NCBI RefSeq assembly: GCF_903645305.1
Contig: NZ_CAHJXO010000001.1
Coordinates: 558,001 to 622,000, forward strand
DNA from: Corynebacterium sp. Marseille-P4321
GTDB lineage: Bacteria > Actinomycetota > Actinomycetes > Mycobacteriales > Mycobacteriaceae
DNA: 64,000 nucleotides
Direction of reading: 5' to 3'
Shown here: in pieces, positions 1 to 10,427 of the stretch
Layout: each line of letters starts with the position of its first letter
Position numbering within the stretch: the first letter of the stretch is position 1
Notes under the pieces: model-generated
What the model saw: only the letters and a program-made list of their open reading frames with translations
What the model was told of the DNA's origin: nothing
Database searches by the model: none
Program-made: the position numbers and the translations under genes

Positions 1-1514
<1,514 letters not shown>

Positions 1515-1557
1515 GGGCCCAACTGTACAAGGGCCAAAATGGCTACCCTGGGGTGGC

Positions 1558-2184
1558 ATGACTGAAGCAAACCGTGAAAAAGTGACGTTCTACTTCGACG
1601 TGTCCTGCCCGTTTTGCTGGCAGACCTCCCGCTGGATGAAGGAGGTGGAAAAGGTCCGCGACATCGAGGTGGAGTGGGTGCCAATGTCGCTCGCAGTGCT
1701 TAACGACGGTCGCGACCTCCCCGATGACTACGCCGCCATGATGGAAGCGAACTGGGGCCCTGCCCGCGTGTTCGCCAAGGTGAAGGAACAGGAGCCGGAA
1801 AAGGTCGACGAGCTCTACACCGTGATGGGCGAGATGGTCCACCCGGGCGGCGAAGGCGGCAAGAAAGGCTACGGCGCCTACGACGACATCATCGCCAAGG
1901 CGCTGGACAAGGTGGGCCTGCCGGCGGCTTTCGCGGAGGTGGCCAACACCTCCGACGAGGACGACCTGCTGCGCGGCTTCCATGCCCAGGCCATGGAGGC
2001 CGTGGGCGACGAGGTGGGCACCCCGGTGGTGAAGTTGGGCGAGACCGCCTTCTTCGGCCCGGTGATCACGCGCGTGCCGGAGGGCGAGGACGCGGGCAAG
2101 CTCTTCGACCACGCCGTGGGTCTTGCACAGTTCGACTACTTCTTCGAGCTCAAGCGCTCCCGCACCGAGGACCCGCAGGTGTAG
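1558..2184 (+). CDS. DsbA-fold mycothiol-dependent nitroreductase-like oxidoreductase
   Basis: A 208-residue thioredoxin-fold protein of the DsbA type, with a CPFC redox motif at residues 17-20 directly after the first beta strand (FYFDVSCPFC). The closest family I recognise is the actinobacterial mycothiol-dependent nitroreductase group (Rv2466c type), which lies next to pepN and rpiB in mycobacteria as it does here. There is no signal peptide, so it is probably cytosolic. TACCCT at 1544-1549 lies 8 bases before the ATG, so the mRNA is probably leaderless. An upstream in-frame extension exists but would overlap pepN. Confidence 0.85.
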   Translation: MTEANREKVTFYFDVSCPFCWQTSRWMKEVEKVRDIEVEWVPMSLAVLNDGRDLPDDYAAMMEANWGPARVFAKVKEQEPEKVDELYTVMGEMVHPGGEGGKKGYGAYDDIIAKALDKVGLPAAFAEVANTSDEDDLLRGFHAQAMEAVGDEVGTPVVKLGETAFFGPVITRVPEGEDAGKLFDHAVGLAQFDYFFELKRSRTEDPQV

Positions 2185-2272
2185 ACCCGCCCCGGTCCGG
2201 CGGCCCGGCGGCCCTCACGCGTCAGCTCGTACCACCCCAGGGCAAGGGCCCGAGTGCACTACTGTGAGACGC

Positions 2273-2746
2273 ATGCGTATTTATCTTGGAGCAGACCACG
2301 CCGGATTCGAGCGGAAGAACCAGATCAAAGCACACTTGGAGGCCCAGGGGCATGAGGTGACCGACTGTGGCGCGCACGAGTACGACGCGCTGGACGATTA
2401 CCCGGCGTTCTGCATCGCCGCAGCTGAGGCGGTAGTGAACGACCCGGGTTCGCTGGGCATCGTCCTTGGCGGTTCCGGCAACGGCGAGCAGATCGCGGCG
2501 AACAAGGTCAAGGGTGCGCGCTGCGCGCTCGCATGGTCGGAGGAGACTGCGAAGCTTGCCCGCGAGCACAACAACGCCCAGCTCATCGGCATCGGTGGCC
2601 GCATGCACACCGAGGAAGAAGCACTCGCGATTGTCGACGCGTTCGTGGCCCAGCCGTGGAGCGAGGAGGAGCGCCACCAGCGCCGCATCGACATTCTCTC
2701 CGAGTACGAGAACACCGGCGTCGCCCCCGAGGTGCCGCAGGCGTAG
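2273..2746 (+). CDS. rpiB: Ribose-5-phosphate isomerase B
   Basis: A 157-residue RpiB/LacAB sugar isomerase that interconverts ribose-5-phosphate and ribulose-5-phosphate in the pentose phosphate pathway. The N-terminal GADHAG and the phosphate-binding GGSGNG (residues 66-71) are clear. Glu72 follows the loop (GSGNGEQIAANK). In the mycobacterial enzyme a Glu, not the E. coli Cys, is catalytic, and this protein has the Glu form. TACTGT at 2260-2265 lies 7 bases before the ATG, which supports this start over longer in-frame extensions. Confidence 0.95.
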   Translation: MRIYLGADHAGFERKNQIKAHLEAQGHEVTDCGAHEYDALDDYPAFCIAAAEAVVNDPGSLGIVLGGSGNGEQIAANKVKGARCALAWSEETAKLAREHNNAQLIGIGGRMHTEEEALAIVDAFVAQPWSEEERHQRRIDILSEYENTGVAPEVPQA

Positions 2747-2778
2747 CGCGGGCATGTGTAACCACGATCGTAGATCGC

Positions 2779-3900
2779 CTACCACCCGGCGAAGTAGCGC
2801 TCGAGCTGCAGCGGCCCATTGACCGGGGTGAGCCCGATGTCCTCTGGGTGCGCAGATTCCGGCTCGAGCCCCAGCGCGGCTGCCCGCGCGGTGCGCACCA
2901 TGGTCCCGTCGGGGCACAGTACGTATTCGAAGCTAAGCAGCTTATCGACGTCTAAAGGCGCCCACGCCGCCCCCACCGCCACACGCACCCGCGCTGCAGG
3001 CCCGTCCGGTTCCGCGGCAGACGCGCCCACACGCGGGTCGGCCTCAAACAGCGGCGGCACCTCCGCCACCTGCACGTAGGCCCCGATCTTCACCCACTCT
3101 GCGATGAGGAACTCGGTCACGCCTTCCTCGTCGAACGCGGGGATGGTCACGGCGATGTCGAAGGTGTCGAAGACGACGTGCTCGGGGCGCGCGAGCGGGT
3201 GCGTGATGCGGCGCGCCAGCGCGAGCGACTCGGCGTTTTTCACCCGCACGGCCTCCGCCGGGTCGTCGTAACGCGACCCGAAGTCCTCCTCCTCGTGCAC
3301 CGCAACGGCCGCGGGTTCGTGCACGAACGTGGCGCCGGCGTTCCAGGCCCGGAAGCCGAATTCCCAGTCTTCGCCGCCGTAGCCGACCATCGTGGCGTCG
3401 AAGCCGCCTACTTCGCGGAAGAACTCGGTGGAGCAGCTCAGCACGGCGGAGATGATGAACCGCCAGGAGGTGTGGTCGGCGTCGCGGAGGTTGGTGGTGT
3501 CCCGCCAGGCGTCGATAAGCCATTGCGGCTCTTCGCGCTGCGCACCGGTGAGGCGCGCGCCGATCACCACTGCGCGGCTGTCGCCCATGATGTGCGGCAC
3601 GACCGCGGAGAGGTAGCCGGGCTCGGGGACGGTGTCGGCGTCGATAAACGCGAGCACCTCGCCACTGGCTGCCTGCGCCCCGAGGTTGCGCGCCGCCGCC
3701 GCCCGGAAGCCCTGGTCGTCTTGCCGCACGACGGTGACGCCCTCGATCACCGGTACTTCAGCGGAACCGTCGTCTGCGACCACGATTTCCACCGCGCCCG
3801 CGTAGTCCTGCCCGCGCACCGCCTCGACTACCCGGGCGAGCGACTCCGGGGCGTTGTAGTGCGGGATTACCACTGTTACTGCAGGCCAGCTGAACGCCAT
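2779..3900 (-). CDS. GT2-family (GT-A fold) glycosyltransferase
   Basis: A 373-residue inverting-type glycosyltransferase. It has the nucleotide-binding N-terminus (VTVVIPHYN, residues 8-16), a DAD metal/nucleotide-sugar motif at 87-89, and a second-domain block VGGFDATMVGYGGEDWEFGF (about 163-182). That block is typical of the galactosyltransferase-like C-terminal domain and contains the likely catalytic acidic pair ED. The ATG at 3900 is preceded by GGGAGG. It is the last gene of a three-gene minus-strand operon (wcbI-like, GT, GT2), overlapping the upstream gene by 25 bases. Two copies of the GCTTATCGACG repeat lie inside it. Donor and acceptor cannot be read from sequence. Confidence 0.88.
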   Translation of the reverse strand: MAFSWPAVTVVIPHYNAPESLARVVEAVRGQDYAGAVEIVVADDGSAEVPVIEGVTVVRQDDQGFRAAAARNLGAQAASGEVLAFIDADTVPEPGYLSAVVPHIMGDSRAVVIGARLTGAQREEPQWLIDAWRDTTNLRDADHTSWRFIISAVLSCSTEFFREVGGFDATMVGYGGEDWEFGFRAWNAGATFVHEPAAVAVHEEEDFGSRYDDPAEAVRVKNAESLALARRITHPLARPEHVVFDTFDIAVTIPAFDEEGVTEFLIAEWVKIGAYVQVAEVPPLFEADPRVGASAAEPDGPAARVRVAVGAAWAPLDVDKLLSFEYVLCPDGTMVRTARAAALGLEPESAHPEDIGLTPVNGPLQLERYFAGW

Positions 3901-4796
3901 GCATCCTCCCATTGCTGTGCTACCTCCGCCCAACCGTAGTGCGGCGGGTCCATGCGTTTTGGCACATGCTTATCGACGGCTCCGCGCAACCCACCCGGCC
4001 CCACCAGCTCCACGCGGCCGGGCAGCCACGCGTCGATCTCTCGTGCGTAATCTGAATCGCTCACCAGCACGTTTCGCCCCGCGCCGAGCCACGCCATGAG
4101 CGAGCCGGAGGCCGAGAAGTGCCGGTGTGCGCACACCGGGGTCTCGATGCGACCCATCTCTTTGGCGAGCTCTTCGTCGGTCAGCCAGCCGGTGACCTCC
4201 ATGTTCACCCCGCGCTCACGGGCCGAAGCGACAAGCTCATCGGCCCACGCCTCGTGGCCCGCCGACACGGCTCCTAAGCACCGCAATGTGCGGCCGGTGC
4301 CGGTGAGCGCCTCGATGACGTCCTCGTGCCCTTTGCCGGGGTAGAGGAACCCGAGCACCCCGACGGTGCCGGGCTCCGGGGCGAAGTGAGAATTCACCAC
4401 GGGGATGGGCAGGCGTATCACCGCTGGCGCGTCGGCCGCTGGCGCGTTCGAGGTGAAGAAGCGTGCTTCGTGCTCCGAGTTCACCACCGAAAGCTGCGCC
4501 GCGCCCACCACGCGCCGGTAGATCTCGGCGCGGCGGCGATAGCGTGCTTCGCCTTCCTCCGGCTGCGGGATGTCGTGCAACGACACCGAAAACGCCCGGC
4601 CAGCAAGGCGTTCCAGCAGTGGCGCGGCCGCGTCGCCGAAGAGGTGGTCGGTGAACGTGACGTGGATGGGCCCTTCGGGTAGCGGGCCGGTGCCAAAGGT
4701 TTCCTCGCGGATGACCTGCGCACCGGTGGCCTGCGCTAGGCCGCGGGCGTATTCGGTAACCCCGTGGCCGTCTGGGCCGACAATGAGATGTTTCAC
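3876..4796 (-). CDS. GT-B (GT4-like) glycosyltransferase
   Basis: A 306-residue protein with a degenerate GT4/GT-B architecture. A Rossmann-like start (HLIVGPDGHGVTEYARG) is followed by a central GVLGFLYPGKGHEDVIEAL segment that matches the nucleotide-binding strand-loop of GT4 enzymes, and then a C-terminal half with SGSLMAWLGAGRNVLVSD. The GTG start at 4796 overlaps the stop of the upstream wcbI-like gene (GTGA), so translation is coupled. It probably adds one sugar in the surface-glycan pathway encoded by this island. No substrate can be assigned. Confidence 0.75.
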   Translation of the reverse strand: MKHLIVGPDGHGVTEYARGLAQATGAQVIREETFGTGPLPEGPIHVTFTDHLFGDAAAPLLERLAGRAFSVSLHDIPQPEEGEARYRRRAEIYRRVVGAAQLSVVNSEHEARFFTSNAPAADAPAVIRLPIPVVNSHFAPEPGTVGVLGFLYPGKGHEDVIEALTGTGRTLRCLGAVSAGHEAWADELVASARERGVNMEVTGWLTDEELAKEMGRIETPVCAHRHFSASGSLMAWLGAGRNVLVSDSDYAREIDAWLPGRVELVGPGGLRGAVDKHVPKRMDPPHYGWAEVAQQWEDAWRSAGLQ

Positions 4797-5650
4797 GCCA
4801 GCAACCCTAGGTTGGCTATCCGCTCCGCGTGGCGCTCTAGCCCGTGCTGCACGAGCGCGGGGCGCTGAAGGTAGTGCGCGAGCTGGGCCGAGACGATCTC
4901 GGATGCATCAATCACGCCGGCGGAGCGGTCGCGCCACGCGTCGCGGCCGGCGACCTTGGCCGGATCAACGCCGAGCGCCGCCGCGGAGTCCGCATCCACC
5001 GGAGCGTCGAGGCCGCCGAGCATCTCGTAATCCGGCGGCTGTGGCTCACCGTCCAGGCGGAGGGCCTCGAGCACCCGCGACGCCAGAAACGTCAGCGTGG
5101 CGTTGTCCGGGTGGTTCACGGTGTGCCATACCGGGTTGGTCTCCAAATAGTCGGAGACGGCCACCGCCCCGTGGGCGCGTTCGCGTACGCGGATGTGCTC
5201 GACTGACATGGCGGCAGCTCGTCGCAAAGCATCGTGCCCTGGATTGGCCTCAACCGGCGCGTCGAGGCCCCGCGCGGCCGCCGCGAGAATGCGCAGGTCG
5301 TGGTACGGCACCACCGGCGGGTTAAGCGAGGTGTCCGCCGGGTCGCGGATGATCGCCTGGTAGGGCATGAGCCCGTCGAAGCGCAGCACCGGCACCACCA
5401 CGTGGCGCGCGCCGCGGGGCAAAAGTTCGCGCATCTGGCGGGTGCCCACGGGCAGGCCGCGGTAGTCGTCGCGGATCGGTTGGGTGACTAGTACGTCAGT
5501 GCGCCGCAGAAGCTCGGTGAACCAGCCCATGTCGGCCTGCTCGAGTTCGTGGACGGGGGTGATGCGTTCGCCGGCAAAATGCCCGGTGCTCATGAGCAGT
5601 TTGCGGGTGGATTCGGCCTGGCAGTTGCCCACCACAGTGAGGATTGGCAT
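4793..5650 (-). CDS. WcbI-like polysaccharide biosynthesis protein
   Basis: A 285-residue protein beginning PILTVVGNCQAES. The GNCQAE motif at residues 8-13 is the hallmark of the WcbI family, first known from capsule loci and thought to act on CoA-bound groups, possibly as an acetyltransferase. The rest (HVVVPVLRFDGLMPYQ, NHPDNATLTFLASRV) is consistent with that fold. TAGATT at 5658-5663 lies 7 bases before the ATG and suggests a leaderless start. It heads the minus-strand glycan operon and is divergent from the plus-strand one 41 bases away. The biochemical role in this pathway is inferred. Confidence 0.72.
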   Translation of the reverse strand: MPILTVVGNCQAESTRKLLMSTGHFAGERITPVHELEQADMGWFTELLRRTDVLVTQPIRDDYRGLPVGTRQMRELLPRGARHVVVPVLRFDGLMPYQAIIRDPADTSLNPPVVPYHDLRILAAAARGLDAPVEANPGHDALRRAAAMSVEHIRVRERAHGAVAVSDYLETNPVWHTVNHPDNATLTFLASRVLEALRLDGEPQPPDYEMLGGLDAPVDADSAAALGVDPAKVAGRDAWRDRSAGVIDASEIVSAQLAHYLQRPALVQHGLERHAERIANLGLLA

Positions 5651-5657
5651 GCGCACC

Positions 5658-5685
5658 AATCTACAGATGCGAAAGGGTTTATATT
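5658..5685. promoter_or_regulatory. Divergent leaderless promoters of the two glycan operons
   Basis: Two -10-like hexamers face away from each other. TAGATT (minus strand, 5658-5663) is 7 bases before the wcbI-like ATG. TATATT (plus strand, 5680-5685) is 6 bases before the ATG at 5692. Both would start transcription at or next to the start codon. The 41-base gap has no room for separate promoters with long leaders, so the two operons probably share regulation. Confidence 0.55.
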
Positions 5686-5691
5686 AGTGGA

Positions 5692-6666
5692 ATGACCAAT
5701 GATCCGGCCGCGCTGCGGGTGCTGTCCATCCCCGCGCAACACCCCTACACGCAGGCGATTCGTCCTGCGTGCGCGGAGTTTTTGCCGGATCCGGACATCG
5801 ACGGCAACTGGTGGCCGCACCCAGCGCTCGAGGCCGAGTACTGGCAGCAGCCGCGGGACGTGGATATAGTGCACATCCACTTCGGCTTCGAGCACCGCAC
5901 CCCGGCCGAGATCGCCGAGCTCACCCGCGCGCTGCCGGTGCCGCTCGTGCTTACGGTGCACGACTTGGATAATCCGCATCTTGAGGATCAGGGGCCGCAC
6001 CACGAGCGGTTGCAGTTGCTTATCGACGAAGCTTCCGCCGTAATCGCCCTCACCGATTGCGCCGCCGAGGTCCTCTCCCGCGACTACGGCGCCCAAGACG
6101 TGCACGTCGTGCCGCACCCGCGTATCACCGGCGAGCCCGTGGCAGTGGAGCGCGGCGAGCGTGCGGCGGTGTTCGTGAAGTCGCTGCGCGGCAACGTGGT
6201 GGCGGACCCGCAGTTCTACCTGGACGCAGCCGCCGAGGTGCCGCTGGATGTCTACGTCCACGACGTGGCAGCGACGGAGCAGCTGCGTCGTGCGCTGGAG
6301 GCGGGCCCTGGCGACCTGCACCTGCATGTGCACGAGCCGATGAGCGACGCGGAGCTGTTTACAGCTGTGGGCCGCGCCCGCGCATGCATCCTGCCGTACA
6401 CTCGGGGAACGCATTCCGGGTGGTTGGAAATGTGCCGCGACCACGGCACACCCGTGGCTGTGCCGGACACCGGCTGCTACGCGGGCCAGGCGGACGTTGC
6501 CGAGGCGGTGCGTGTCTACGCCGCAGGAGATGGCCGGGCTGCCGGGCGTGCGGCGGCGGAACTGACAGCTTTAGGCCCGGTGCCGTACGCGGGCGACCGT
6601 GCGGTGCAGGCGGAGAAGGTGCGTCAGGCGCACGAGGAGATCTACAGAAGGGCGGTGGCGAGGTGA
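5692..6666 (+). CDS. GT4-like glycosyltransferase
   Basis: A 324-residue GT-B-type protein. The N-terminal half shows the acceptor-side Rossmann pattern (VDIVHIHFGFEHRTPAEIAE, then PLVLTVHDLDNPH). The C-terminal half has ACILPYTRGTHSGWLEMCRDHGTPVAVPDTGCY, equivalent to the GT4 donor-binding E-x7-E region but divergent. The ATG at 5692 is preferred over an in-frame extension to 5644 because TATATT lies 6 bases before it. Its stop overlaps the GTG start of the next glycosyltransferase. One GCTTATCGACG repeat (6018-6028) encodes part of LQLLIDEAS. Confidence 0.78.
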   Translation: MTNDPAALRVLSIPAQHPYTQAIRPACAEFLPDPDIDGNWWPHPALEAEYWQQPRDVDIVHIHFGFEHRTPAEIAELTRALPVPLVLTVHDLDNPHLEDQGPHHERLQLLIDEASAVIALTDCAAEVLSRDYGAQDVHVVPHPRITGEPVAVERGERAAVFVKSLRGNVVADPQFYLDAAAEVPLDVYVHDVAATEQLRRALEAGPGDLHLHVHEPMSDAELFTAVGRARACILPYTRGTHSGWLEMCRDHGTPVAVPDTGCYAGQADVAEAVRVYAAGDGRAAGRAAAELTALGPVPYAGDRAVQAEKVRQAHEEIYRRAVAR

Positions 6667-7802
6667 CGGTGGTAGCGCAACCAGCGGTGCGTTGTGACCG
6701 CGCCCCGGGTTTACGCATCGCCTTCATCGGCCCCGCCCGCTACCCGGTGCGCGAACCCTACGCCGGTGGGCTTGAGGCGTTTTGCCACACCATGGTCGCC
6801 GCGCTGCGCGAGCAAGGCCACGAGGTGGACTTCTACGCCGCCGAGGGTTCCGACGGCAACGTGAAAGACTTCGAGCTGCCGGGCGTGGACTGGGGCGAGC
6901 ACCCGGAAGACGCCACGGACACCACCTACCCGGCCGGCGGCAAAGAGCGCGAGGACATCGCGTTCGCCGAGCTGCGCCGCCGGTTGGTGCGCGAAGACTA
7001 CGACGTGGTGCACAACAACTGCCTGAACCCGCTCATCTTCCCTGGCCCGCACAGCCCCGAGCCGTTGCCGATGCTTACCACGTTGCACACCCCGCTTGTG
7101 GAGGAGATCCAGGACGCGGTGAGCGCCGTAGGCCGTGCCGCAGGGCGTTTTGCCGCGGTGAGCCGCACCACGGCGCAGGATTGGCGCCTGCCCACGGAGC
7201 CGGTGATCATCCCCAACGGCGTCGACGTGCGTAAGTGGGCACCCGGCCCGGGCGGCGAGCAGGCGGTGTGGTTCGGCCGGCTTGTGCCGGAGAAGGGCGC
7301 GCATTTGGCTATCGACGCCTGCCGGGCCGCCGGCATCCCCCTTGTGCTGGCCGGGCGCAACGGCGACCACCACTACTTCCGTGAGGAGATCGAGCCGCGG
7401 CTTGCGCGTGCGGGTGGCCCGCCGGTGCGCTGGCTGGGGGAGTGCTCGCACGCCGAGCTGCGCAAGCTGGTGGCGCACTGCTCGGTCGCTGTGGTCACGC
7501 CGCGCTGGGAGGAGCCCTTCGGCCTCGTGGCGTTCGAGGCGCTGGCCTGCGGCACGCCAGTTGCCGGGTTCAACCGCGGCGGTATGGGCGAGCTGCTGGT
7601 GGACGCCCCGGCGGTACTCGCACCGGCCGACGATGTGAACGCGCTCGCCGCCGCCATCGTCGAAGCCCAAGACATCGACCGGGCCGCCGCGCGCCAGTGG
7701 GTGGTGGCGAACCACTCGCTCACCGAAACTGCCCGGCGCTACACCGAGGTGTTCGCGCACGTGGCGGCGCAGTACGGGGTACGGAAGGCGGCGTGCGAAT
7801 GA
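6663..7802 (+). CDS. GT4 family glycosyltransferase
   Basis: A 379-residue canonical GT4 retaining glycosyltransferase. PYAGGLEAFCHTMV near residue 40 is the acceptor-side glycine-rich loop, FGRLVPEKGAHLAIDAC the donor-domain entry, and PRWEEPFGLVAFEALACGTPV the donor-binding E-x7-E motif. The GTG start at 6663 overlaps the previous stop (GTGA), and its own stop overlaps the next ATG (ATGA), so three genes are translationally coupled. Of the island's enzymes this is the most typical family member. Confidence 0.9.
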   Translation: MTVVAQPAVRCDRAPGLRIAFIGPARYPVREPYAGGLEAFCHTMVAALREQGHEVDFYAAEGSDGNVKDFELPGVDWGEHPEDATDTTYPAGGKEREDIAFAELRRRLVREDYDVVHNNCLNPLIFPGPHSPEPLPMLTTLHTPLVEEIQDAVSAVGRAAGRFAAVSRTTAQDWRLPTEPVIIPNGVDVRKWAPGPGGEQAVWFGRLVPEKGAHLAIDACRAAGIPLVLAGRNGDHHYFREEIEPRLARAGGPPVRWLGECSHAELRKLVAHCSVAVVTPRWEEPFGLVAFEALACGTPVAGFNRGGMGELLVDAPAVLAPADDVNALAAAIVEAQDIDRAAARQWVVANHSLTETARRYTEVFAHVAAQYGVRKAACE

Positions 7803-9595
7803 GCGCGGACGTGATCGGGATCTACGCGCATCACCACGGCTCCGGGCACATGCACCGCTGCCGCGCCATCCAGCGAGAATTGCGCTCGCTCGGCTTCGAT
7901 GGCGGATGGCGCGGCACGGCGGATGGCGCGGACATTTCGCTTATCGACGATGCCCCTGCCCCCGGTCAGCCCTCCCACGGCAAGGGCAACGGGCGCGCCA
8001 TGACAGCGGGCGGCACCTTGCACTACGCGCCGTACGGCCTGCCGCAGCTGCAGACGCGCTTCTCCCAGATCGCCTCCTGGGTGGCCCAGCACAACCCGGC
8101 GGCGTTTTACGTGGACGTGTCGAACGAGGTCGCAGTCTTCGTGCGCACCATGGGCGTGCCCGTGGTGGTGCACGCCATGCCCGGCTTCCGCGGCGACGCG
8201 CCGCACCAGCTCGCCTACGCGCAGGCGGACGCCATTGTTGCGGCGTGGCCGGACTGGGTGGAGGTTCCCGCGCCCCTCGCGCTGCATGCAGACCGGCTGC
8301 GCGCCGTCGGCGGGATCTCCAGGCTCACCCCAGCCCAGGGCGTGGAGCGAGACCCGCGCCACGTGCTGGTGATGGCCGGCAAGGGTGGCTCCACCTGGTC
8401 GCCCGAGGACTGGGAAGCGGTTCAGGCGGCCTGCCCGCAGTACTCTTTCACGTTCCTCGGCGGCGACAACCACGTTGACGACCCGACTGAGCTGCTCCAA
8501 ACCGCGGGCGTAGCAGTGATCGCGGGCGGGCAGAACTCGATTGCGGATGTCGCAGCCACGCGCACCCCGGCCGTCGTCCTGCCACAGCCGCGCCCGTTCA
8601 CGGAGCAGAAACTCGCCGCCCGGGTGCTCGCGGACGCCGGGTTGGCGGTAGTGCGCGAAACCTTCCCGCCGGCTGACGCGTGGCCTGGGTTGCTGCGAGA
8701 CGCGGCCGCACTCGGCGGGCAGTGGCAGCGTTGGCAGACGCAGGGCTCGGCGCGCCGGGCTGCGGAGGCGATCGCCGCGGTGGCGCGCGAGCCCGGCCAG
8801 CCGAAAACGTGCGTGGTCACGCTTGCCGACGCAAACCGGTCCGAGCACCTCACCCGCCAGGTCGACCTCATGCCGATGGGCGTCGACCACGTCACGGTCG
8901 CGCTCGCCGACGCAGAAGTACTGGCCAAGGCTGTGCCGAAGAGTCACGTGGTCGAGGCGCCGTCGCAAAGCATGCACCGCAACCTCGCCGCAGCCCGCAA
9001 CTTCGGGGCGCGCACCGCCATCGAGCGCGGCGCCGAAGTGATCGTGTTTCTAGACGCGGACTGCCTGGCTTCCGACGGGCTGGTTCCGCGCTACGTTTCT
9101 GCGCTGCATCGTCGCCCAGACGCCGTGGTCGCAGGCCCGGTGACCTACATGGCAGAAGACGAGGTGCGGGTGACGCGCCCGGACCCACACCCGGCGCGGC
9201 CCAACCCGGCGGACGGGGAGCTGGAGGACGCGGAGAACTACAGCCTGTTCTGGTCGCTTTCGTTCGCCATGACCGCCTCCACGTGGCAGCGCATCGAGGA
9301 GGACTTCGGCGGCTTCGACGAAACCTTCGAAGGCTACGGCGGCGAGGACACCGACTTCGGCTGGCAGCTCGAGGCGCACTCTATCCCTCTGCTGTGGGTC
9401 GGCGGGGCCCACGCGTTCCACCAGTGGCACCCGGTGTCCTCCCCGCCGTGGGAGCACCTGGACGACATCGTGGACAACGCGAACAGGTTCCACACAAAGT
9501 GGGGCGTGTTCGCCATGGAGGGCTGGCTCGACGAGTTCGAGCGAGCTGGGGCGATCGCGTTGGAGGGTGGGGCGTACCGTCGCCAAGCGCAATAG
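7799..9595 (+). CDS. Two-domain glycosyltransferase: GT-B domain fused to GT-A (GT2) domain
   Basis: A 598-residue fusion. Residues 1 to about 330 resemble a MurG/GT28-type GT-B enzyme: HHHGSGHMHR at the N-terminus, then GGQNSIADVAATRTPAVVLP near residue 243, the GT28 donor loop. From about residue 335 a second enzyme begins: the GT2-like motif FLDADC with DAD at 419-421, and FGGFDETFEGYGGEDTDFGW at about 502-521, similar to the separate GT2 at 2779-3900. The reading frame is continuous, so this is one polypeptide able to make two successive transfers. The start overlaps the upstream stop. It is the last gene of the operon. Sugars are unknown. Confidence 0.85.
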   Translation: MSADVIGIYAHHHGSGHMHRCRAIQRELRSLGFDGGWRGTADGADISLIDDAPAPGQPSHGKGNGRAMTAGGTLHYAPYGLPQLQTRFSQIASWVAQHNPAAFYVDVSNEVAVFVRTMGVPVVVHAMPGFRGDAPHQLAYAQADAIVAAWPDWVEVPAPLALHADRLRAVGGISRLTPAQGVERDPRHVLVMAGKGGSTWSPEDWEAVQAACPQYSFTFLGGDNHVDDPTELLQTAGVAVIAGGQNSIADVAATRTPAVVLPQPRPFTEQKLAARVLADAGLAVVRETFPPADAWPGLLRDAAALGGQWQRWQTQGSARRAAEAIAAVAREPGQPKTCVVTLADANRSEHLTRQVDLMPMGVDHVTVALADAEVLAKAVPKSHVVEAPSQSMHRNLAAARNFGARTAIERGAEVIVFLDADCLASDGLVPRYVSALHRRPDAVVAGPVTYMAEDEVRVTRPDPHPARPNPADGELEDAENYSLFWSLSFAMTASTWQRIEEDFGGFDETFEGYGGEDTDFGWQLEAHSIPLLWVGGAHAFHQWHPVSSPPWEHLDDIVDNANRFHTKWGVFAMEGWLDEFERAGAIALEGGAYRRQAQ

Positions 9596-9620
9596 CCCAA
9601 GAGCGAATACCCTCGCACAC

Positions 9621-10421
9621 ATGGCTGCGAACTTCACCATCACACCCGGCTCCGAGGACTGCCCGGTCATCCTGCACGTGCCCCACGCCTCCCGCGAAAT
9701 CCCGGAGGAGGTGGCGGCCGACTTCATCGCCAGCGACGAGCAGATCGCCGACGAATTGGACAAGGTCACCGACGACTACACGGACACCCTCGCCGAAGCC
9801 GCGCGCGCAAAGACGCAGGTTGAGCCGTGGATGATTGTGAACAACCTCTCGCGCCTCGTCGCCGACCCGGGCCGGTTCTCCAACGAGCGCGAGTCCCTCG
9901 AGGCCACCGGGCGCGGCGCCGTGTTCACCAAGCTCGCCGACGGCAACCCGCTGCGCCCGGCCGACATGAGCCTGGCCGACCTCAAGGCCGACTACTACTT
10001 CCCGTACGCCGACGCCGTGTCGAAGCTCACGGGCGAGCGGATCCGCGCCTGCGGGGCCGCGGTGATCGTGGACATCCACTCCTACAACAACCAGCCGGAC
10101 GAGTACCAGATCCACCCCGGCAAGCTGCTGCCGGACATCTGCATCGGCACGCACTCCGTGCACACCCCGGCGCTGCTCGCCGACACCGCGGACCGCGTGT
10201 TCACCGCCGCCGGGTTCAACACCGAGCGCAACACCCCGTTCGCCGGTGCTTACGTGCCGCTGGATTACGACAAGAACACGCAGGTACTCGCGGTGATGCT
10301 CGAGGTCCGCCAGGACCTTATGGAGGATGAAGAGACGGCCCGGCGCGTCGAGGACGCGCTCGCCGAGTTGGTGGCCAAAGCCGCGGAGATCAGCCAGATG
10401 GGCATGGGCCGGCCACTGTAG
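9621..10421 (+). CDS. N-formylglutamate amidohydrolase family protein
   Basis: A 266-residue member of the N-formylglutamate amidohydrolase (HutG-type/FGase) family. It opens with VILHVPHASREIPEE (the His of VPHASR at about residue 22 is a likely metal ligand), followed by AAVIVDIHSYNNQ and AVMLEVRQDLM blocks typical of the family. The natural substrate in corynebacteria is not certain, and no hut genes are nearby. TACCCT at 9608-9613 lies 7 bases before the ATG. It is convergent with efeB, with only 6 bases between the stops. Confidence 0.85.
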   Translation: MAANFTITPGSEDCPVILHVPHASREIPEEVAADFIASDEQIADELDKVTDDYTDTLAEAARAKTQVEPWMIVNNLSRLVADPGRFSNERESLEATGRGAVFTKLADGNPLRPADMSLADLKADYYFPYADAVSKLTGERIRACGAAVIVDIHSYNNQPDEYQIHPGKLLPDICIGTHSVHTPALLADTADRVFTAAGFNTERNTPFAGAYVPLDYDKNTQVLAVMLEVRQDLMEDEETARRVEDALAELVAKAAEISQMGMGRPL

Positions 10422-10427
10422 ACGCCG

